Positions 34,892 through 44,191 are shown, numbered from the stretch's first letter. The stretch is 64,000 nucleotides of DNA from Szabonella alba (GCF_016765775.1 NZ_JAESVN010000003.1:372001-436000); one strand, 5' to 3'. Numbers and translations are program-made. The notes: generated from the sequence alone by a model not told the origin.

Positions 34892-36133
34892 ATGACACAG
34901 ATCCCCTCCCCGACCGCCGCAGCACTCCCCGCCGATGACCGGCAGGCGCGCCGCAATGTGCTTGTGCTGGTCGCCGCACAGGCGATCCTTGGCGCGCAGA
35001 TGCCGATGATCTTTACCATCGCGGGTCTGGCCGGACAGACGCTGGCGACGAATGCCTGCTGGGCAACCTTGTCGATCTCGGTCATGGTTATCGGCTCGAT
35101 GCTGTCGGCCACCCCGCTTTCGGCGCTGATGCAGCGGCATGGGCGGCGCGCGGGCTTTGTCGCGGGTACGCTGATCGGCGGGCTGGGTGCCGCCATCGGG
35201 GCCTGGGGTCTGCTGGTCGCCTCGTTCCCGCTGTTCCTGCTGGGGGCGTTGTTCTCGGGCAGTTACATGTCGGCGCAGGGGTTTTACCGCTTTGCCGCCG
35301 CCGATACCGCATCCGAGGCGTTCCGGCCCAAGGCGATTTCCTGGGTCATGGCGGGGGGGCTGCTGTCAGCGGTGATCGGGCCGCAACTGGTCAAGGTGAC
35401 CGCCGAATCCATGGTTGTGCCCTTTCTTGGCACCTATCTGGCGGTGATCGCACTGAACCTCGTGGGATCCTTCCTGTTCGTTTTCCTGAAAATCCCGAAA
35501 CCCGCCCCGCCCCGGCAGGGTGACATCCCGATCCGGTCCCGGCGTGAGATGCTGCGCAATCCGCGCATTGCGGTCGCGGTGATCTGCGCGACCGTGTCCT
35601 ATGCGCTGATGAACCTCGTGATGACGTCGTCACCGCTCGCGGTGGTGGGCTGCGGCTTTTCAACCTCGGATGCTGCCGATGTGGTGACGGCGCATGTGCT
35701 GGCCATGTATGCGCCTTCCTTCTTCACCGGCCATCTGATCGCGCGGTTCGGGGTCGAGAAGATCGTGGCCACCGGGCTTGTGATCCTTGCCGCTGCGGGT
35801 GCTGTGGCGCTGACCGGGGTGGAATTGCCGAATTTCTTCCTGGCGCTGATCCTGCTGGGGCTGGGCTGGAATTTCGGTTTCATCGGTGCGACGACCATGC
35901 TGGCCGGGGCCCATTCCCCGGCAGAACGCGGGCGGATGCAGGGGCTGAATGATTTTCTGGTCTTTGGCGGGGTGACGCTGGCCTCATTTTCCTCCGGCGG
36001 GCTGATGAACTGTTCCGGCGGCTCGGTCGAGGCAGGCTGGCAGGCGGTCAACCTTGCCATGCTGCCCTTCCTTGTGCTGGCGGGCGGCGCGCTGATCTGG
36101 CTGGCCCTGCGCCCGCGTGAGATGCGGGGCTGA
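34892..36133 (+). CDS. MFS transporter, substrate unknown
   Basis: 413 residues with about twelve hydrophobic segments. The loop after helix 2 (ALMQRHGRRAG) is the MFS motif A in degenerate form. GLGWNFGFIGATTMLAGAHSPAERGRMQGLNDF between later helices is characteristic of a Rhodobacterales subgroup. A hydrophilic loop around residue 215 (PAPPRQGDIPIRSRRE) separates the two halves. No neighbouring gene indicates the substrate. It is convergent with bolA, 8 bases apart. Confidence 0.88.
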   Translation: MTQIPSPTAAALPADDRQARRNVLVLVAAQAILGAQMPMIFTIAGLAGQTLATNACWATLSISVMVIGSMLSATPLSALMQRHGRRAGFVAGTLIGGLGAAIGAWGLLVASFPLFLLGALFSGSYMSAQGFYRFAAADTASEAFRPKAISWVMAGGLLSAVIGPQLVKVTAESMVVPFLGTYLAVIALNLVGSFLFVFLKIPKPAPPRQGDIPIRSRREMLRNPRIAVAVICATVSYALMNLVMTSSPLAVVGCGFSTSDAADVVTAHVLAMYAPSFFTGHLIARFGVEKIVATGLVILAAAGAVALTGVELPNFFLALILLGLGWNFGFIGATTMLAGAHSPAERGRMQGLNDFLVFGGVTLASFSSGGLMNCSGGSVEAGWQAVNLAMLPFLVLAGGALIWLALRPREMRG

Positions 36134-36141
36134 CGGCGCCC

Positions 36142-36396
36142 TTAACCCGCGTCGATGGCCAGCGCGTGGATCTGCCCGACGATTTCGGGGCCAAGGGCGG
36201 CATGGATGGCCCGGTGCCGCGCGACCCGCGATTGCGGGGCCAATGCCCCGGCGCGGATCATCACCGCGAAATGCGATTCCCCCGATCCGTCATCGCCTGC
36301 ATGGCCCGCATGGCGGTGGCTTTCGTTCACGACGTCCAGCCGATCCGGGCGGAAGGCCGCCTGCAGCCGGTCACGAATGCGCTCTGCCATGTCCAT
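36142..36396 (-). CDS. bolA: BolA family protein
   Basis: 84 residues from ATG 36396. ERIRDRLQAAFRPDRLDVVNESHRHAGH is the class II KH-like fold with its conserved Ser-His-(x)-His. GESHFAVMIRAGALAPQSRVARHRAIHAAL completes the family pattern. BolA proteins pair with monothiol glutaredoxins in iron-sulfur handling. It is divergent from the J-domain gene with 73 bases between. Confidence 0.92.
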   Translation of the reverse strand: MDMAERIRDRLQAAFRPDRLDVVNESHRHAGHAGDDGSGESHFAVMIRAGALAPQSRVARHRAIHAALGPEIVGQIHALAIDAG

Positions 36397-36469
36397 ATCT
36401 CTGTCAACCCCCTTCAATCCGCGTGGCATTGATCTAAACTCTTGCCTCCGAGTCGGAAAGGCAAGTCTC

Positions 36470-37108
36470 ATGAGTAATCGGCCCCCCTTCGAATTCGACA
36501 TGCGCGTGTCTGCGGACAAGAAGAAGCGCAAAACCGGGCGCAGGGGCATGTCGGGGGCTTTTGAGACCTCGACCCGGGTCTGTGAATATCCCGGCTGTCA
36601 GGAGCCCGGCGTTTACCGTGCCCCGAAAAGCCCGGACCTGCTGGATGAATATCTGTGGTTCTGCCGGGACCATGTGCGCGAGTATAACCTGAAATGGAAT
36701 TTCTTTCAGGGCAGCAGCGATGAGGATTTTCAGGCCTTCCTTGAAAAGGACCGGCTTTGGGGACGTGAGACCCAGCCCTTTGCCAAACGCCCGGATGAGG
36801 GGCGCGTCTGGTCGCGGCTGGGGGTGAATGATCCGATGGCGCTTCTGGGGGAAAAGGCGACACAGAACCCCGGCAAGCAACCCATGTCGGGCGCAACCCG
36901 GAAACTGCCCCCGACCGAGCGCAAGGCGGTCGAAATTCTGGACGCGCGCGACAGCTGGACAAAGTCGGAAATCCGCAAGCAATACAAAAGTCTGGTGAAG
37001 GATCTTCACCCCGATCTGAACGGCGGAAACCGCGCCGATGAGGAACGCCTGCAAGAGGTGGTCTGGGCCTGGGATCAGATCAAGGACAGCCGCAATTTCC
37101 GGGATTGA
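36470..37108 (+). CDS. J-domain protein (DnaJ-like, C-terminal J domain)
   Basis: 212 residues. The J domain is at the C-terminus (about 155-212) with the HPD motif in LVKDLHPDLNGGNR. The N-terminal part (FEFDMRVSADKKKRK, then CEYPGCQEPGVYRAP and FCRDHVREYNLKWNFF) has a Cys pair and is conserved in alphaproteobacteria. No G/F or zinc-finger region, so not DnaJ itself; a co-chaperone for Hsp70 with an unknown client. The ATG at 36470 fits the family start. Confidence 0.88.
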   Translation: MSNRPPFEFDMRVSADKKKRKTGRRGMSGAFETSTRVCEYPGCQEPGVYRAPKSPDLLDEYLWFCRDHVREYNLKWNFFQGSSDEDFQAFLEKDRLWGRETQPFAKRPDEGRVWSRLGVNDPMALLGEKATQNPGKQPMSGATRKLPPTERKAVEILDARDSWTKSEIRKQYKSLVKDLHPDLNGGNRADEERLQEVVWAWDQIKDSRNFRD

Positions 37109-37147
37109 GGGGCTGTTACCGGCCAAGTCCTGCAACCGGCCTGACGA

Positions 37148-38530
37148 TCAGGACGCGGCGGTGCCGGACGCGGCGGGGGCCTTGGCTTCGCGCCGCGTCA
37201 CGCGCAGGCGGATCCCGTCCCGGGCGCGCACCGTCAGATGCGCCACCGGCACGGGCACATCGCCCGGCAGCGTCGCGAAGTGGAATTCACCGATCAGGCG
37301 CGCCAGCAACAGCGTGCCCTCGATCATCGCGAACCCCGCGCCGGGGCAGACGCGCGGACCGGCGGAAAAGGGAATATAGGCCTCCCGCGCGGCATGGCGG
37401 CAGCTCTCGGTCTGCCAGCGGTCGGGGTCGAAGTCGTCGGGCCGATCCCAGATGCGGGAATGGCGGTGCAGATGCCAGGGGCTCAGCACCATCTGCGCAC
37501 CGGGGGCGATATCGCGCCCACGCAGATGTTCGGGGCATTGATTCTGGCGCACCATCATCGGCACGGGGGGGTAAAGACGAAGCGCCTCACGAAACACATC
37601 CCGGGTGAACCGCAGCCGCGCCATGGCCGAAAATTCCGGCGCCGTGCCAAGGTCTGCCGCCTCGGCCGCGACACGCGCTTGCGCTTCGGGGAACTGCGCC
37701 AGCAGATAAAGCGACCATGCCAGCGCCGAGGCCGAGGTTTCATGCCCGGCCAGAAAGAAGATCGCAACCTGATCGACCATTTCGGAGGTGCCGAACCGCG
37801 CGCCGGTTTCGGGGTCGGGTGTCTGCATGATCTTGGTTGCAAGATCCTGCGGTGCCCGCCCTTCGGCGATCTCAGCCGCACGGGCCTCGGTCAGCCCGGT
37901 GATCAGGCTGCGGATCACCTGCGCCGTGCGCCTTGTCTCGGCGCGGTGAAAGCGCGGAAACCAGCGTGGCAGCGGCAGGAAGGCCGCAAGGTTCAGGATC
38001 GGCTGGCTGCGCTGATGGGCGCGGAATTCTGCAAAGACCCGGCTCGCGATCTCATGTTCGATGGGCAGCGAGAACAGCGTGCGGAAGATCACATCGGCAG
38101 CGGCATGGCTGGCCTGTTCCTCAACCTCGACCACGCCTTCGGGCATGCGCGCCACCGCCGCCCCTGCCGCCGCCCGGAAAGCCGGAAAACTGTCGCGCAG
38201 CCGCCCGCCCTCGAATGCCGGGTCGATGATGCGGCGCTGGCCTTCCCAGACCGCACCATTGGTGACAAAGACCGAATTCCCCAACAGCGGGCGCAACCCC
38301 TCCCCCACGCGGTCGGATTTCGGAAAATCGCGCGGGCGTTCCTGCAGGATCAGCCGCACCAATGCGGGATCGTTGCACAGAAAGCTGCGGAAAAACGGCG
38401 TGCGGAATTCAGCCATCCAGGCGCGGTACAGCCGCGCGGGCTGCGCCGACAGGATATCCTGCCGGAACAGCCGCAGATAGCGCCAGAGGGAAACCCGGTC
38501 AGGCCGGGCGGCGGGTTTGGGCGGTTGCAT
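37148..38530 (-). CDS. Cytochrome P450
   Basis: 460 residues from ATG 38530. The heme-binding loop FSAGPRVCPGAGFA has Cys395. The I-helix is LAGHETSASAL, and the ExxR is in FREALRLYPP. The N-terminal region FRTPFFRSFLCNDPALVRLILQERPRDFPK suits the CYP102/CYP4-like clan. No redox partner is adjacent. Its ATG overlaps the stop of the upstream alpha/beta-hydrolase gene by one base (TGATG), so the two are made together. Confidence 0.93.
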   Translation of the reverse strand: MQPPKPAARPDRVSLWRYLRLFRQDILSAQPARLYRAWMAEFRTPFFRSFLCNDPALVRLILQERPRDFPKSDRVGEGLRPLLGNSVFVTNGAVWEGQRRIIDPAFEGGRLRDSFPAFRAAAGAAVARMPEGVVEVEEQASHAAADVIFRTLFSLPIEHEIASRVFAEFRAHQRSQPILNLAAFLPLPRWFPRFHRAETRRTAQVIRSLITGLTEARAAEIAEGRAPQDLATKIMQTPDPETGARFGTSEMVDQVAIFFLAGHETSASALAWSLYLLAQFPEAQARVAAEAADLGTAPEFSAMARLRFTRDVFREALRLYPPVPMMVRQNQCPEHLRGRDIAPGAQMVLSPWHLHRHSRIWDRPDDFDPDRWQTESCRHAAREAYIPFSAGPRVCPGAGFAMIEGTLLLARLIGEFHFATLPGDVPVPVAHLTVRARDGIRLRVTRREAKAPAASGTAAS

Positions 38531-39765
38531 CAGGCGGCCATCGTGACATGGCCCGACACCGCCCGCTCGATCCGGCTTTTTGACGGCGCGCGGCCTGCAA
38601 AGCGCTCGGCCAGCGTCAGCGGCCCGGCGGTGATGCGGAAATAATCGTAATCCCCGGGCCGGTCGAAGGCGCAAAGATACTGAAAATGCAGCCGGAAAAA
38701 CCGCCAGCGCAATGCGCGCCAGCGCGCAGGGGACAGCGTGCGGGTGAAGGCGGCCGAAATGACCAGCGGCCAGCGCTTGCCCGATGCAGGCGCCACGCCC
38801 GAAACCGCCACCGGATCGCACAGCGCAAAGGCGCAGCCATCGCCGGGGGCGGTGACGTCGAGCCATGTCAGATCATCGCGCTGGCACAGGTCATGCAGAT
38901 CAGCGCGCAGCCGCCCCGCCCCCGGCAGGAAGGACATCATCGGCACGACCTGCCCGAGGCTGAGAAATCCAAGGCGCGGCCCCCTGCCGGAACCCGTGGC
39001 GGGAATGCCGCCAGCCCTTCCCAGATCAGCCAGAATCGACACCGCCAGATGCGCGCCCGAGGAATGGCCGACGACCAGAACCTCATCCTCATCGCCCTGC
39101 AGGGCCGCGGCGATCTCATGGCGAAACAGGGCCATCCGCGCCTCAAGCTCGGGCGGGTTCGCGCCGCCCGCCTGCGCGGAATAGGCATAATCATGCATCA
39201 GGTAATAGGCAAAGAACCGGTTGTCATGGCGGCGGAACAGATGCAGCAGCCCCCAGCCGGCCGCAAGGCCCGCGATCCAGCCCGTAGCCACGCCAAGCGA
39301 CGCCGGCAGAGCCGCCTTTGCCAGCGCGACCAGTGCCAGACACAGCCCTACCGCCATGCCCAGTTGCGCCAGCAGGAACAGCACCGGATAAAGCGCGGCA
39401 ATCACCGGCCCCTTGCGCAGCCGCATCAGCCGGAACAGCGCCCCCGACCCGATATAGGCCCATGCGGTGCGGAAAAGCTGCAGATAGGTGGCCAGAATGC
39501 CGCTGCCCATGGATCCGCGCACGATATCGGACCAGACCAGCACCTCGATCTCAGCCTCGGTGCGGCGCCCCTCGATCGCGGTCGTGACATGCCAGCCATA
39601 GCGCCCCTTGCGCGCGGCGGGCGTCAGATGCAGCAGGTAGCCCGAAATTTCCGCCTGCGCCGCCCCTTCGCTGCGGTAAAGCTCGCGGTAGCGGCGGGGA
39701 TGGAACGGATCATAGCCGGGAATATAGAACACCTTGCGCCGGAAGACCGCCGTTTTCGCCTGCAT
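38530..39765 (-). CDS. Membrane-associated alpha/beta hydrolase-like protein, partner of the P450
   Basis: 411 residues from ATG 39765 with CAGGAACGGGA upstream; two earlier in-frame ATGs lack a site. Two hydrophobic segments lie near residues 120-185 (IAALYPVLFLLAQLGMAVGLCLAL, ATGWIAGLAAGWGLL). The likely nucleophile is in VLVVGHSSGAHLAVSIL, and the oxyanion region could be FYIPGYDPFHP near the start. ALCDPVAV and a late His-containing YDYFRI follow. Not matched to a named family beyond alpha/beta hydrolase. Coupling to the P450 suggests a common lipid or terpenoid substrate, as inference. Confidence 0.65.
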   Translation of the reverse strand: MQAKTAVFRRKVFYIPGYDPFHPRRYRELYRSEGAAQAEISGYLLHLTPAARKGRYGWHVTTAIEGRRTEAEIEVLVWSDIVRGSMGSGILATYLQLFRTAWAYIGSGALFRLMRLRKGPVIAALYPVLFLLAQLGMAVGLCLALVALAKAALPASLGVATGWIAGLAAGWGLLHLFRRHDNRFFAYYLMHDYAYSAQAGGANPPELEARMALFRHEIAAALQGDEDEVLVVGHSSGAHLAVSILADLGRAGGIPATGSGRGPRLGFLSLGQVVPMMSFLPGAGRLRADLHDLCQRDDLTWLDVTAPGDGCAFALCDPVAVSGVAPASGKRWPLVISAAFTRTLSPARWRALRWRFFRLHFQYLCAFDRPGDYDYFRITAGPLTLAERFAGRAPSKSRIERAVSGHVTMAA

Positions 39766-39873
39766 TCCCGTTCCTGCCCTGTCCCTGACCATTCGCACCG
39801 GCATCGCCGCCCTTGTCCCGGACCATCATGCTGGAAAAATCAAGCAAGACCATGAAGAAATGCCGCAATCGCC

Positions 39874-40626
39874 TCAGCCCAGCGTGGATAGAACCGGAAA
39901 TGTTTCCAGCAGATAGAATGAGAAATCCGAGAATGCCCCGGTCATCAGCGCCAGCCCGACGATCAACAGCAAAATCCCCATCACCCGTTCGATCAGGCGC
40001 ATATGGCGCTTCAGCCGCCCCATCACCCCCATCGCCCGCTCGATGAACAGGGCGGCCAGCAGGAAAGGCAGGCCCAGCCCCAGCGCATAGACCCCCAGCA
40101 GGGTGGTGCCCCGCGCGATACTGGCCTCGGTCGCGGCAATCGACAGGATCGCGCCCAGTTGCGGACCGATGCAGGGCGTCCAGCCAAAGGCGAAGGCCAG
40201 TCCCAGAAGATAGGCACCAAAGGCCGAACCGCCCTGATCCCCCGCATCCAGTCGCGCCTCACGATCCAGCAGCGGAATGCGGAACAGGCCCAGAAAATGC
40301 AGCCCGAACACAATCACCACAGCGCCCGAGATCTTGGACAGAATATCCTGATATTGCAGGAAAAACCGCCCGAAGATCGAGGCGGTGAAGCCCAGAAACA
40401 GAAAGACCGTCGACAATCCCAGCACGAAGAACAGCGCAGGCAGCAGAACCCGCCGCCGCGCCACACCGTCCTGCCGGATCTCGCCCATCGAGATGCCGCC
40501 CATATAGGCCAGATAGGGCGGCACGATGGGCAGGACACAAGGCGACAGAAAGGACAGGATCCCCGCCAGCAGTGCCACAAACATCGCCGGCAGAAGGGCT
40601 GCGTCGATCAGGTCTATTCCGGCCAT
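39874..40626 (-). CDS. ccdA: Cytochrome c biogenesis protein CcdA (thiol-disulfide transmembrane reductase)
   Basis: 250 residues with six membrane segments. Cys30 in SPCVLPIVPPYLAYMGG and Cys152 in FGWTPCIGPQLGAIL are the paired redox cysteines. Transfers reducing power from cytoplasmic thioredoxin to periplasmic thiols for cytochrome c maturation. Fits with ccmF and ccmH at 45,050-47,478. Confidence 0.95.
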   Translation of the reverse strand: MAGIDLIDAALLPAMFVALLAGILSFLSPCVLPIVPPYLAYMGGISMGEIRQDGVARRRVLLPALFFVLGLSTVFLFLGFTASIFGRFFLQYQDILSKISGAVVIVFGLHFLGLFRIPLLDREARLDAGDQGGSAFGAYLLGLAFAFGWTPCIGPQLGAILSIAATEASIARGTTLLGVYALGLGLPFLLAALFIERAMGVMGRLKRHMRLIERVMGILLLIVGLALMTGAFSDFSFYLLETFPVLSTLG

Positions 40627-40727
40627 GCTCCGCCTCGCTTTCTGCCCTTCGATTAGCCCGGATCGCGCGCGGCGTCACCCGGTCATCGCGTCACATTGCC
40701 GTGGCCGTATGCCGCGCGCGCCAAGTG

Positions 40728-40759
40728 AAAGGGGCGCAGATCCCCCGGATCTGCGCCCC
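40728..40759 (-). terminator. Terminator hairpin downstream of rne
   Basis: A perfect 13-base inverted repeat (40731-40743 with 40747-40759; core GGGGCGCAGATCC) lies 29 bases beyond the rne stop. In the rne direction it is followed by TTTCACTT, a modest T-run. The stem is strong enough to act as terminator or 3' protection. Confidence 0.75.
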
Positions 40760-40787
40760 CTGATCTTGACCATAAGCTTTGGTCCGG

Positions 40788-43670
40788 TCAGCGACCGAGG
40801 CTCCACCAGCCGCGACGGCGGGGCTTGCTTGCCTCATCCGGTTCTGCCTCGGCGGCGGGTTCCGGGTTGGATTCAGCCTGCGTCACCTCGGCATCGGCCG
40901 GCGTTTCGGTGGCCTCTGCTTCGGCTTTGGGCGCCGCTGCGACCGGTTCGGGCTGCGGGGCGGGCGCGGGCTCTGCCGGGGCGGTCTCTGCCATCACCGG
41001 TCCGGCCTCGGTTCCGGCCTCCGCAGTCGCAGCCTGTGCCGCGTCCGCATCCGCCTTGGTCGCGGATTTGGAACTGCGGGGCTTGCGCGTCCGCTTGGGC
41101 TTCTCGGCCTCGGCTTCGGGCGCTGCTTCGCCTGCGCCAGCAGTTTCCGTCCCGGCGGCTTCGGTCTTGTCCGATCTGGACTTGCTGGACCGCGACCGGC
41201 TGGAAGCAGACCTGCTGGTTTTCTTCGGCGCCGTTTCGGCCTCGGCGGTTTCAGACCCTGCGGTTTCGGCAGTTTCCACCCCGGCAGCATTCGCCCCGCT
41301 TGCCGCGACTTCGGCCTGCGCAACGGTCTCAGCCTCAGCCTCAGCAGACTTTGCACTCCGCGACTTCGAACCCGTGGATTTCGAGCTCCGGCTTCTGGAC
41401 CTTCTGGCCTTGGGTTCCTCTGCGGCTTCCTCGGGGGTTTCGGCAGATGCCGCAGCGGGCGTCACGTCTGCGCCAGCCTCGGCCTCATCCTCACCGCCCT
41501 CATCATCGCCATTGGAGCCGTTTTCGCCATTTCCGTTCTCGTCCGACCCGCTCCGCCGACGCCGCCGACGACGGCGCTTCTTGCGTCCGGTGCCATTGCC
41601 CTCGGCGTCTTCACGCGGCGCGGATGCGGTTGTTTCGGCCTCAACCTCGGCGGCGTCTTCTTCCTCTTCATCCGGGATATCGGGATCTTCGATATCATCC
41701 ACCGCCGCCCCCATGAGCGAGGCATTGCCCGAGATCGCAGCCGAAAGTTCGGGCACGTTACGGGTGGCGGTCTTGAACTTCTCGATGGTGAAATCGGGGC
41801 TGATCATCGCGGGATCGGCCTCGATCCGCACCGACATGCCATAGCGCGCCTCGATCATCGCGATATGTTCGCGCTTCTGGTTCATCAGGAAATTCACCAC
41901 CGCGACCGGCGCGCGCAGCAAAACCTCCTTGGAGCGCTTGCGCGTGCCTTCCTCTTCCAGCGCGCGCAGGATGGTCAGCGCCATGCTGTCATCGGACCGG
42001 ATCAGACCCGTGCCATGGCAATGCGCGCAAGGCTGCGTCGTGGATTCCAGCATCCCGGGGCGCAGGCGCTGGCGGCTCATCTCCAGAAGGCCGAAGCCCG
42101 AGATGCGCCCGACCTGAATCCGCGCGCGGTCGGTTTTCAGCTTGTCCTTCAGCCGCTTCTCGACAGCGGCATTGTTGCGCCGCTCTTCCATGTCGATGAA
42201 GTCGATCACGATCAGCCCGGCCAGATCGCGCAGGCGCAACTGGCGGGCCACTTCCTCGGCGGCCTCAAGGTTGGTCTTGAGCGCGGTTTCCTCGATCGAG
42301 CCTTCCTTGGTGGCCCGGCCCGAGTTGACGTCGACCGCAACCAGCGCCTCGGTGATACCGATGACGATATAGCCACCCGATTTCAGCTGCACTGTCGGGT
42401 TGAACATGCCCGCCAGATAGCTTTCGACCTGATAACGCGCGAACAACGGCACGGCATCGTTATAGGGCTGAACGGCCTTTGCATGGGAGGGCATGATCAT
42501 CCGCATGAAATCCTTGGCCACGCGGTAACCCTCGGCCCCCTCGACCAGAACCTCGTCAATCTCGCGGCTGTAAAGATCGCGGATCGAGCGCTTGATCAGG
42601 TTGCCTTCCTCGTAGATCGCGGCGGGTGCGATGGATTTGAGGGTCAGTTCGCGGATCTGTTCCCAAAGCCGCATGAGGTATTCGTAGTCGCGCCGGATCT
42701 CGGGCTTGGTGCGCTTGGCCCCTGCCGTGCGGATGATCAGCCCGGCACCTTCCGGCACCTCGATTTCCGAGGCGATTTCCTTCAGCTTCTTGCGGTCATT
42801 GGCCTGCGTGATCTTGCGGCTGATGCCACCGCCACGCGCGGTATTGGGCATCAGGACGCAATAGCGACCTGCAAGCGACAGATAGGTGGTCAGCGCAGCC
42901 CCCTTGTTGCCGCGCTCTTCCTTGACGACCTGCACCAGCATGATCTGGCGGACCTTGACGACCTCCTGAATCTTGTAGCGGCGCGCACGCGGGCGACGGG
43001 GGGCTCGGATTTCCTCGCTCACATCCTCATCCGCGACGGATTCGATCTCGTCATCGGTATCCGAGGCGCTGTCCATCGCGCGATAGGGTTTGCCCTCTTC
43101 CTCAGACCCATTGTCCCCGTTGCGGCTGTCCCCATTGCGGCTGTCGGCGTTGCGGGACGTCCCCTTGCGGGCGGTTTCGGCCTCGGGGGACGCTGCGGTA
43201 TCGGCAGTGGTCAGCGACAGGTCGGGACCGCCCTGATCTTCCTCCTCGCCCAGATCGACGACATCCATGCTGCCGACCTCGGCGCTGCGGGTCTCGTCAT
43301 TCGATTTCGCCTGTTCGGCCCGGGCGGGACGCGGGCGGCGGCGGCGGTTGCCGTCGCGCTCTTCCTCATCCTCGGCTCGCGCCATGGCGCGTTCCTCATC
43401 CAGCAGCGCCTTCCGGTCGGCCACGGGGATCTGATAATAGTCGGGATGGATTTCTGCAAAGGCGAGGAACCCGTGACGGTTGCCGCCATAATCGACAAAG
43501 GCCGCCTGAAGCGAGGGTTCGACCCGCGTCACCTTTGCCAGATAGATATTGCCCGCAAGCTGGCGCTTGTTGACAGTCTCGAAATCAAATTCCTCGACTT
43601 TGTTCCCGTCCACAACCACCACACGCGTCTCTTCGGCGTGGGTGGCATCGATCAACATTTTCTTTGCCAT
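40788..43670 (-). CDS. rne: Ribonuclease E/G
   Basis: 960 residues from ATG 43670. The N-terminal KKMLIDATHAEETRVVVVDGNKV and S1 domain are split by a long acidic, Asn/Ser/Arg-rich insertion (about residues 105-245, with repeated RNGDS units). The catalytic Asp residues are in ITEALVAVDVNSGRAT and LAGLIVIDFIDMEE. The zinc link is QPCAHCHGTG. The C-terminal 300 residues are low complexity, alternating Ala/Glu-rich and SRS/SSKS-rich basic stretches, and end in RRRGWWSLGR: the scaffold for degradosome partners and RNA. mRNA decay and rRNA processing. A 521-base leader with no gene precedes it. Confidence 0.95.
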   Translation of the reverse strand: MAKKMLIDATHAEETRVVVVDGNKVEEFDFETVNKRQLAGNIYLAKVTRVEPSLQAAFVDYGGNRHGFLAFAEIHPDYYQIPVADRKALLDEERAMARAEDEEERDGNRRRRPRPARAEQAKSNDETRSAEVGSMDVVDLGEEEDQGGPDLSLTTADTAASPEAETARKGTSRNADSRNGDSRNGDNGSEEEGKPYRAMDSASDTDDEIESVADEDVSEEIRAPRRPRARRYKIQEVVKVRQIMLVQVVKEERGNKGAALTTYLSLAGRYCVLMPNTARGGGISRKITQANDRKKLKEIASEIEVPEGAGLIIRTAGAKRTKPEIRRDYEYLMRLWEQIRELTLKSIAPAAIYEEGNLIKRSIRDLYSREIDEVLVEGAEGYRVAKDFMRMIMPSHAKAVQPYNDAVPLFARYQVESYLAGMFNPTVQLKSGGYIVIGITEALVAVDVNSGRATKEGSIEETALKTNLEAAEEVARQLRLRDLAGLIVIDFIDMEERRNNAAVEKRLKDKLKTDRARIQVGRISGFGLLEMSRQRLRPGMLESTTQPCAHCHGTGLIRSDDSMALTILRALEEEGTRKRSKEVLLRAPVAVVNFLMNQKREHIAMIEARYGMSVRIEADPAMISPDFTIEKFKTATRNVPELSAAISGNASLMGAAVDDIEDPDIPDEEEEDAAEVEAETTASAPREDAEGNGTGRKKRRRRRRRRSGSDENGNGENGSNGDDEGGEDEAEAGADVTPAAASAETPEEAAEEPKARRSRSRSSKSTGSKSRSAKSAEAEAETVAQAEVAASGANAAGVETAETAGSETAEAETAPKKTSRSASSRSRSSKSRSDKTEAAGTETAGAGEAAPEAEAEKPKRTRKPRSSKSATKADADAAQAATAEAGTEAGPVMAETAPAEPAPAPQPEPVAAAPKAEAEATETPADAEVTQAESNPEPAAEAEPDEASKPRRRGWWSLGR

Positions 43671-44191
43671 TGTGTTCCATGGCACCCGGTCTAGCCCGTC
43701 TGCCCGGCAGCGCCGGAGGCCGCAGGCGTGAACCGTGGTGACTTGTAGGGGCGTGTGCGCGCATCGACCAGACGGGCAGCGGCCCCGCAGGGCCCCTTTC
43801 CGTCCATGATCCTTGTTCGGCGCGCCGCATCGCGATGTGTCCCGAATGCCTCTCGGCACCCTGATAAGAAGCCCGCAAACCCTTGATCTGCCGGGCGATT
43901 TCTGACCTTTCGGCCGGTGATCCGCTTTCGGCGTGACGGGTGATCCTGCGATCACTGCCCCTGCCGCAGCGCGAAACCTTCAACGTAGTGTCCTGTAACA
44001 GCGACAAGACAGACGCATGTGCTGACCATAAGGCCAGCCCATGCGGAATGACAATGACCAATTTCGCACCCGCCCTCCGGCAGGCAGCAATCGGCCCCGT
44101 CATGGCCCCCGTCATGGCCCCCGTCATCGCCCCCGTCATCGCCCCCGTCATCGCCCCTGCCACCCAGGGGCGAGCGGAGGCGCAGTCGGGT
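43671..44191 (-). other. Long leader region of rne, with a 12-base tandem repeat
   Basis: 521 bases without a supportable gene between rne and the hydratase gene upstream. RNase E genes often have long leaders through which the enzyme limits its own synthesis, so this is probably a leader plus promoter; that is inference. Near its upstream end is the tandem repeat at 44094-44158. ORFs on both strands across it have no family features. Confidence 0.45.
44094..44158. repeat. 12-base tandem repeat, about five and a half copies
   Basis: Unit GCCCCCGTCATC (or ...CATG): copies start at 44094 (one base short), 44105, 44117, 44129 and 44141, then a diverging partial. It lies 34 bases beyond the stop of the hydratase gene. 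Units divisible by three keep any frame open, but neither strand's ORF looks like a real protein. Confidence 0.85.

Noticed and set aside
40779-43694. Plus-strand ORF of 971 codons opposite rne
   Set aside because: Antisense shadow of a real GC-rich gene with full RNase E motifs; composition lacks any recognisable domain.
44094-44158. Possible CRISPR array
   Set aside because: Units are 12 bases in direct tandem without spacers, and no cas genes are in the window.
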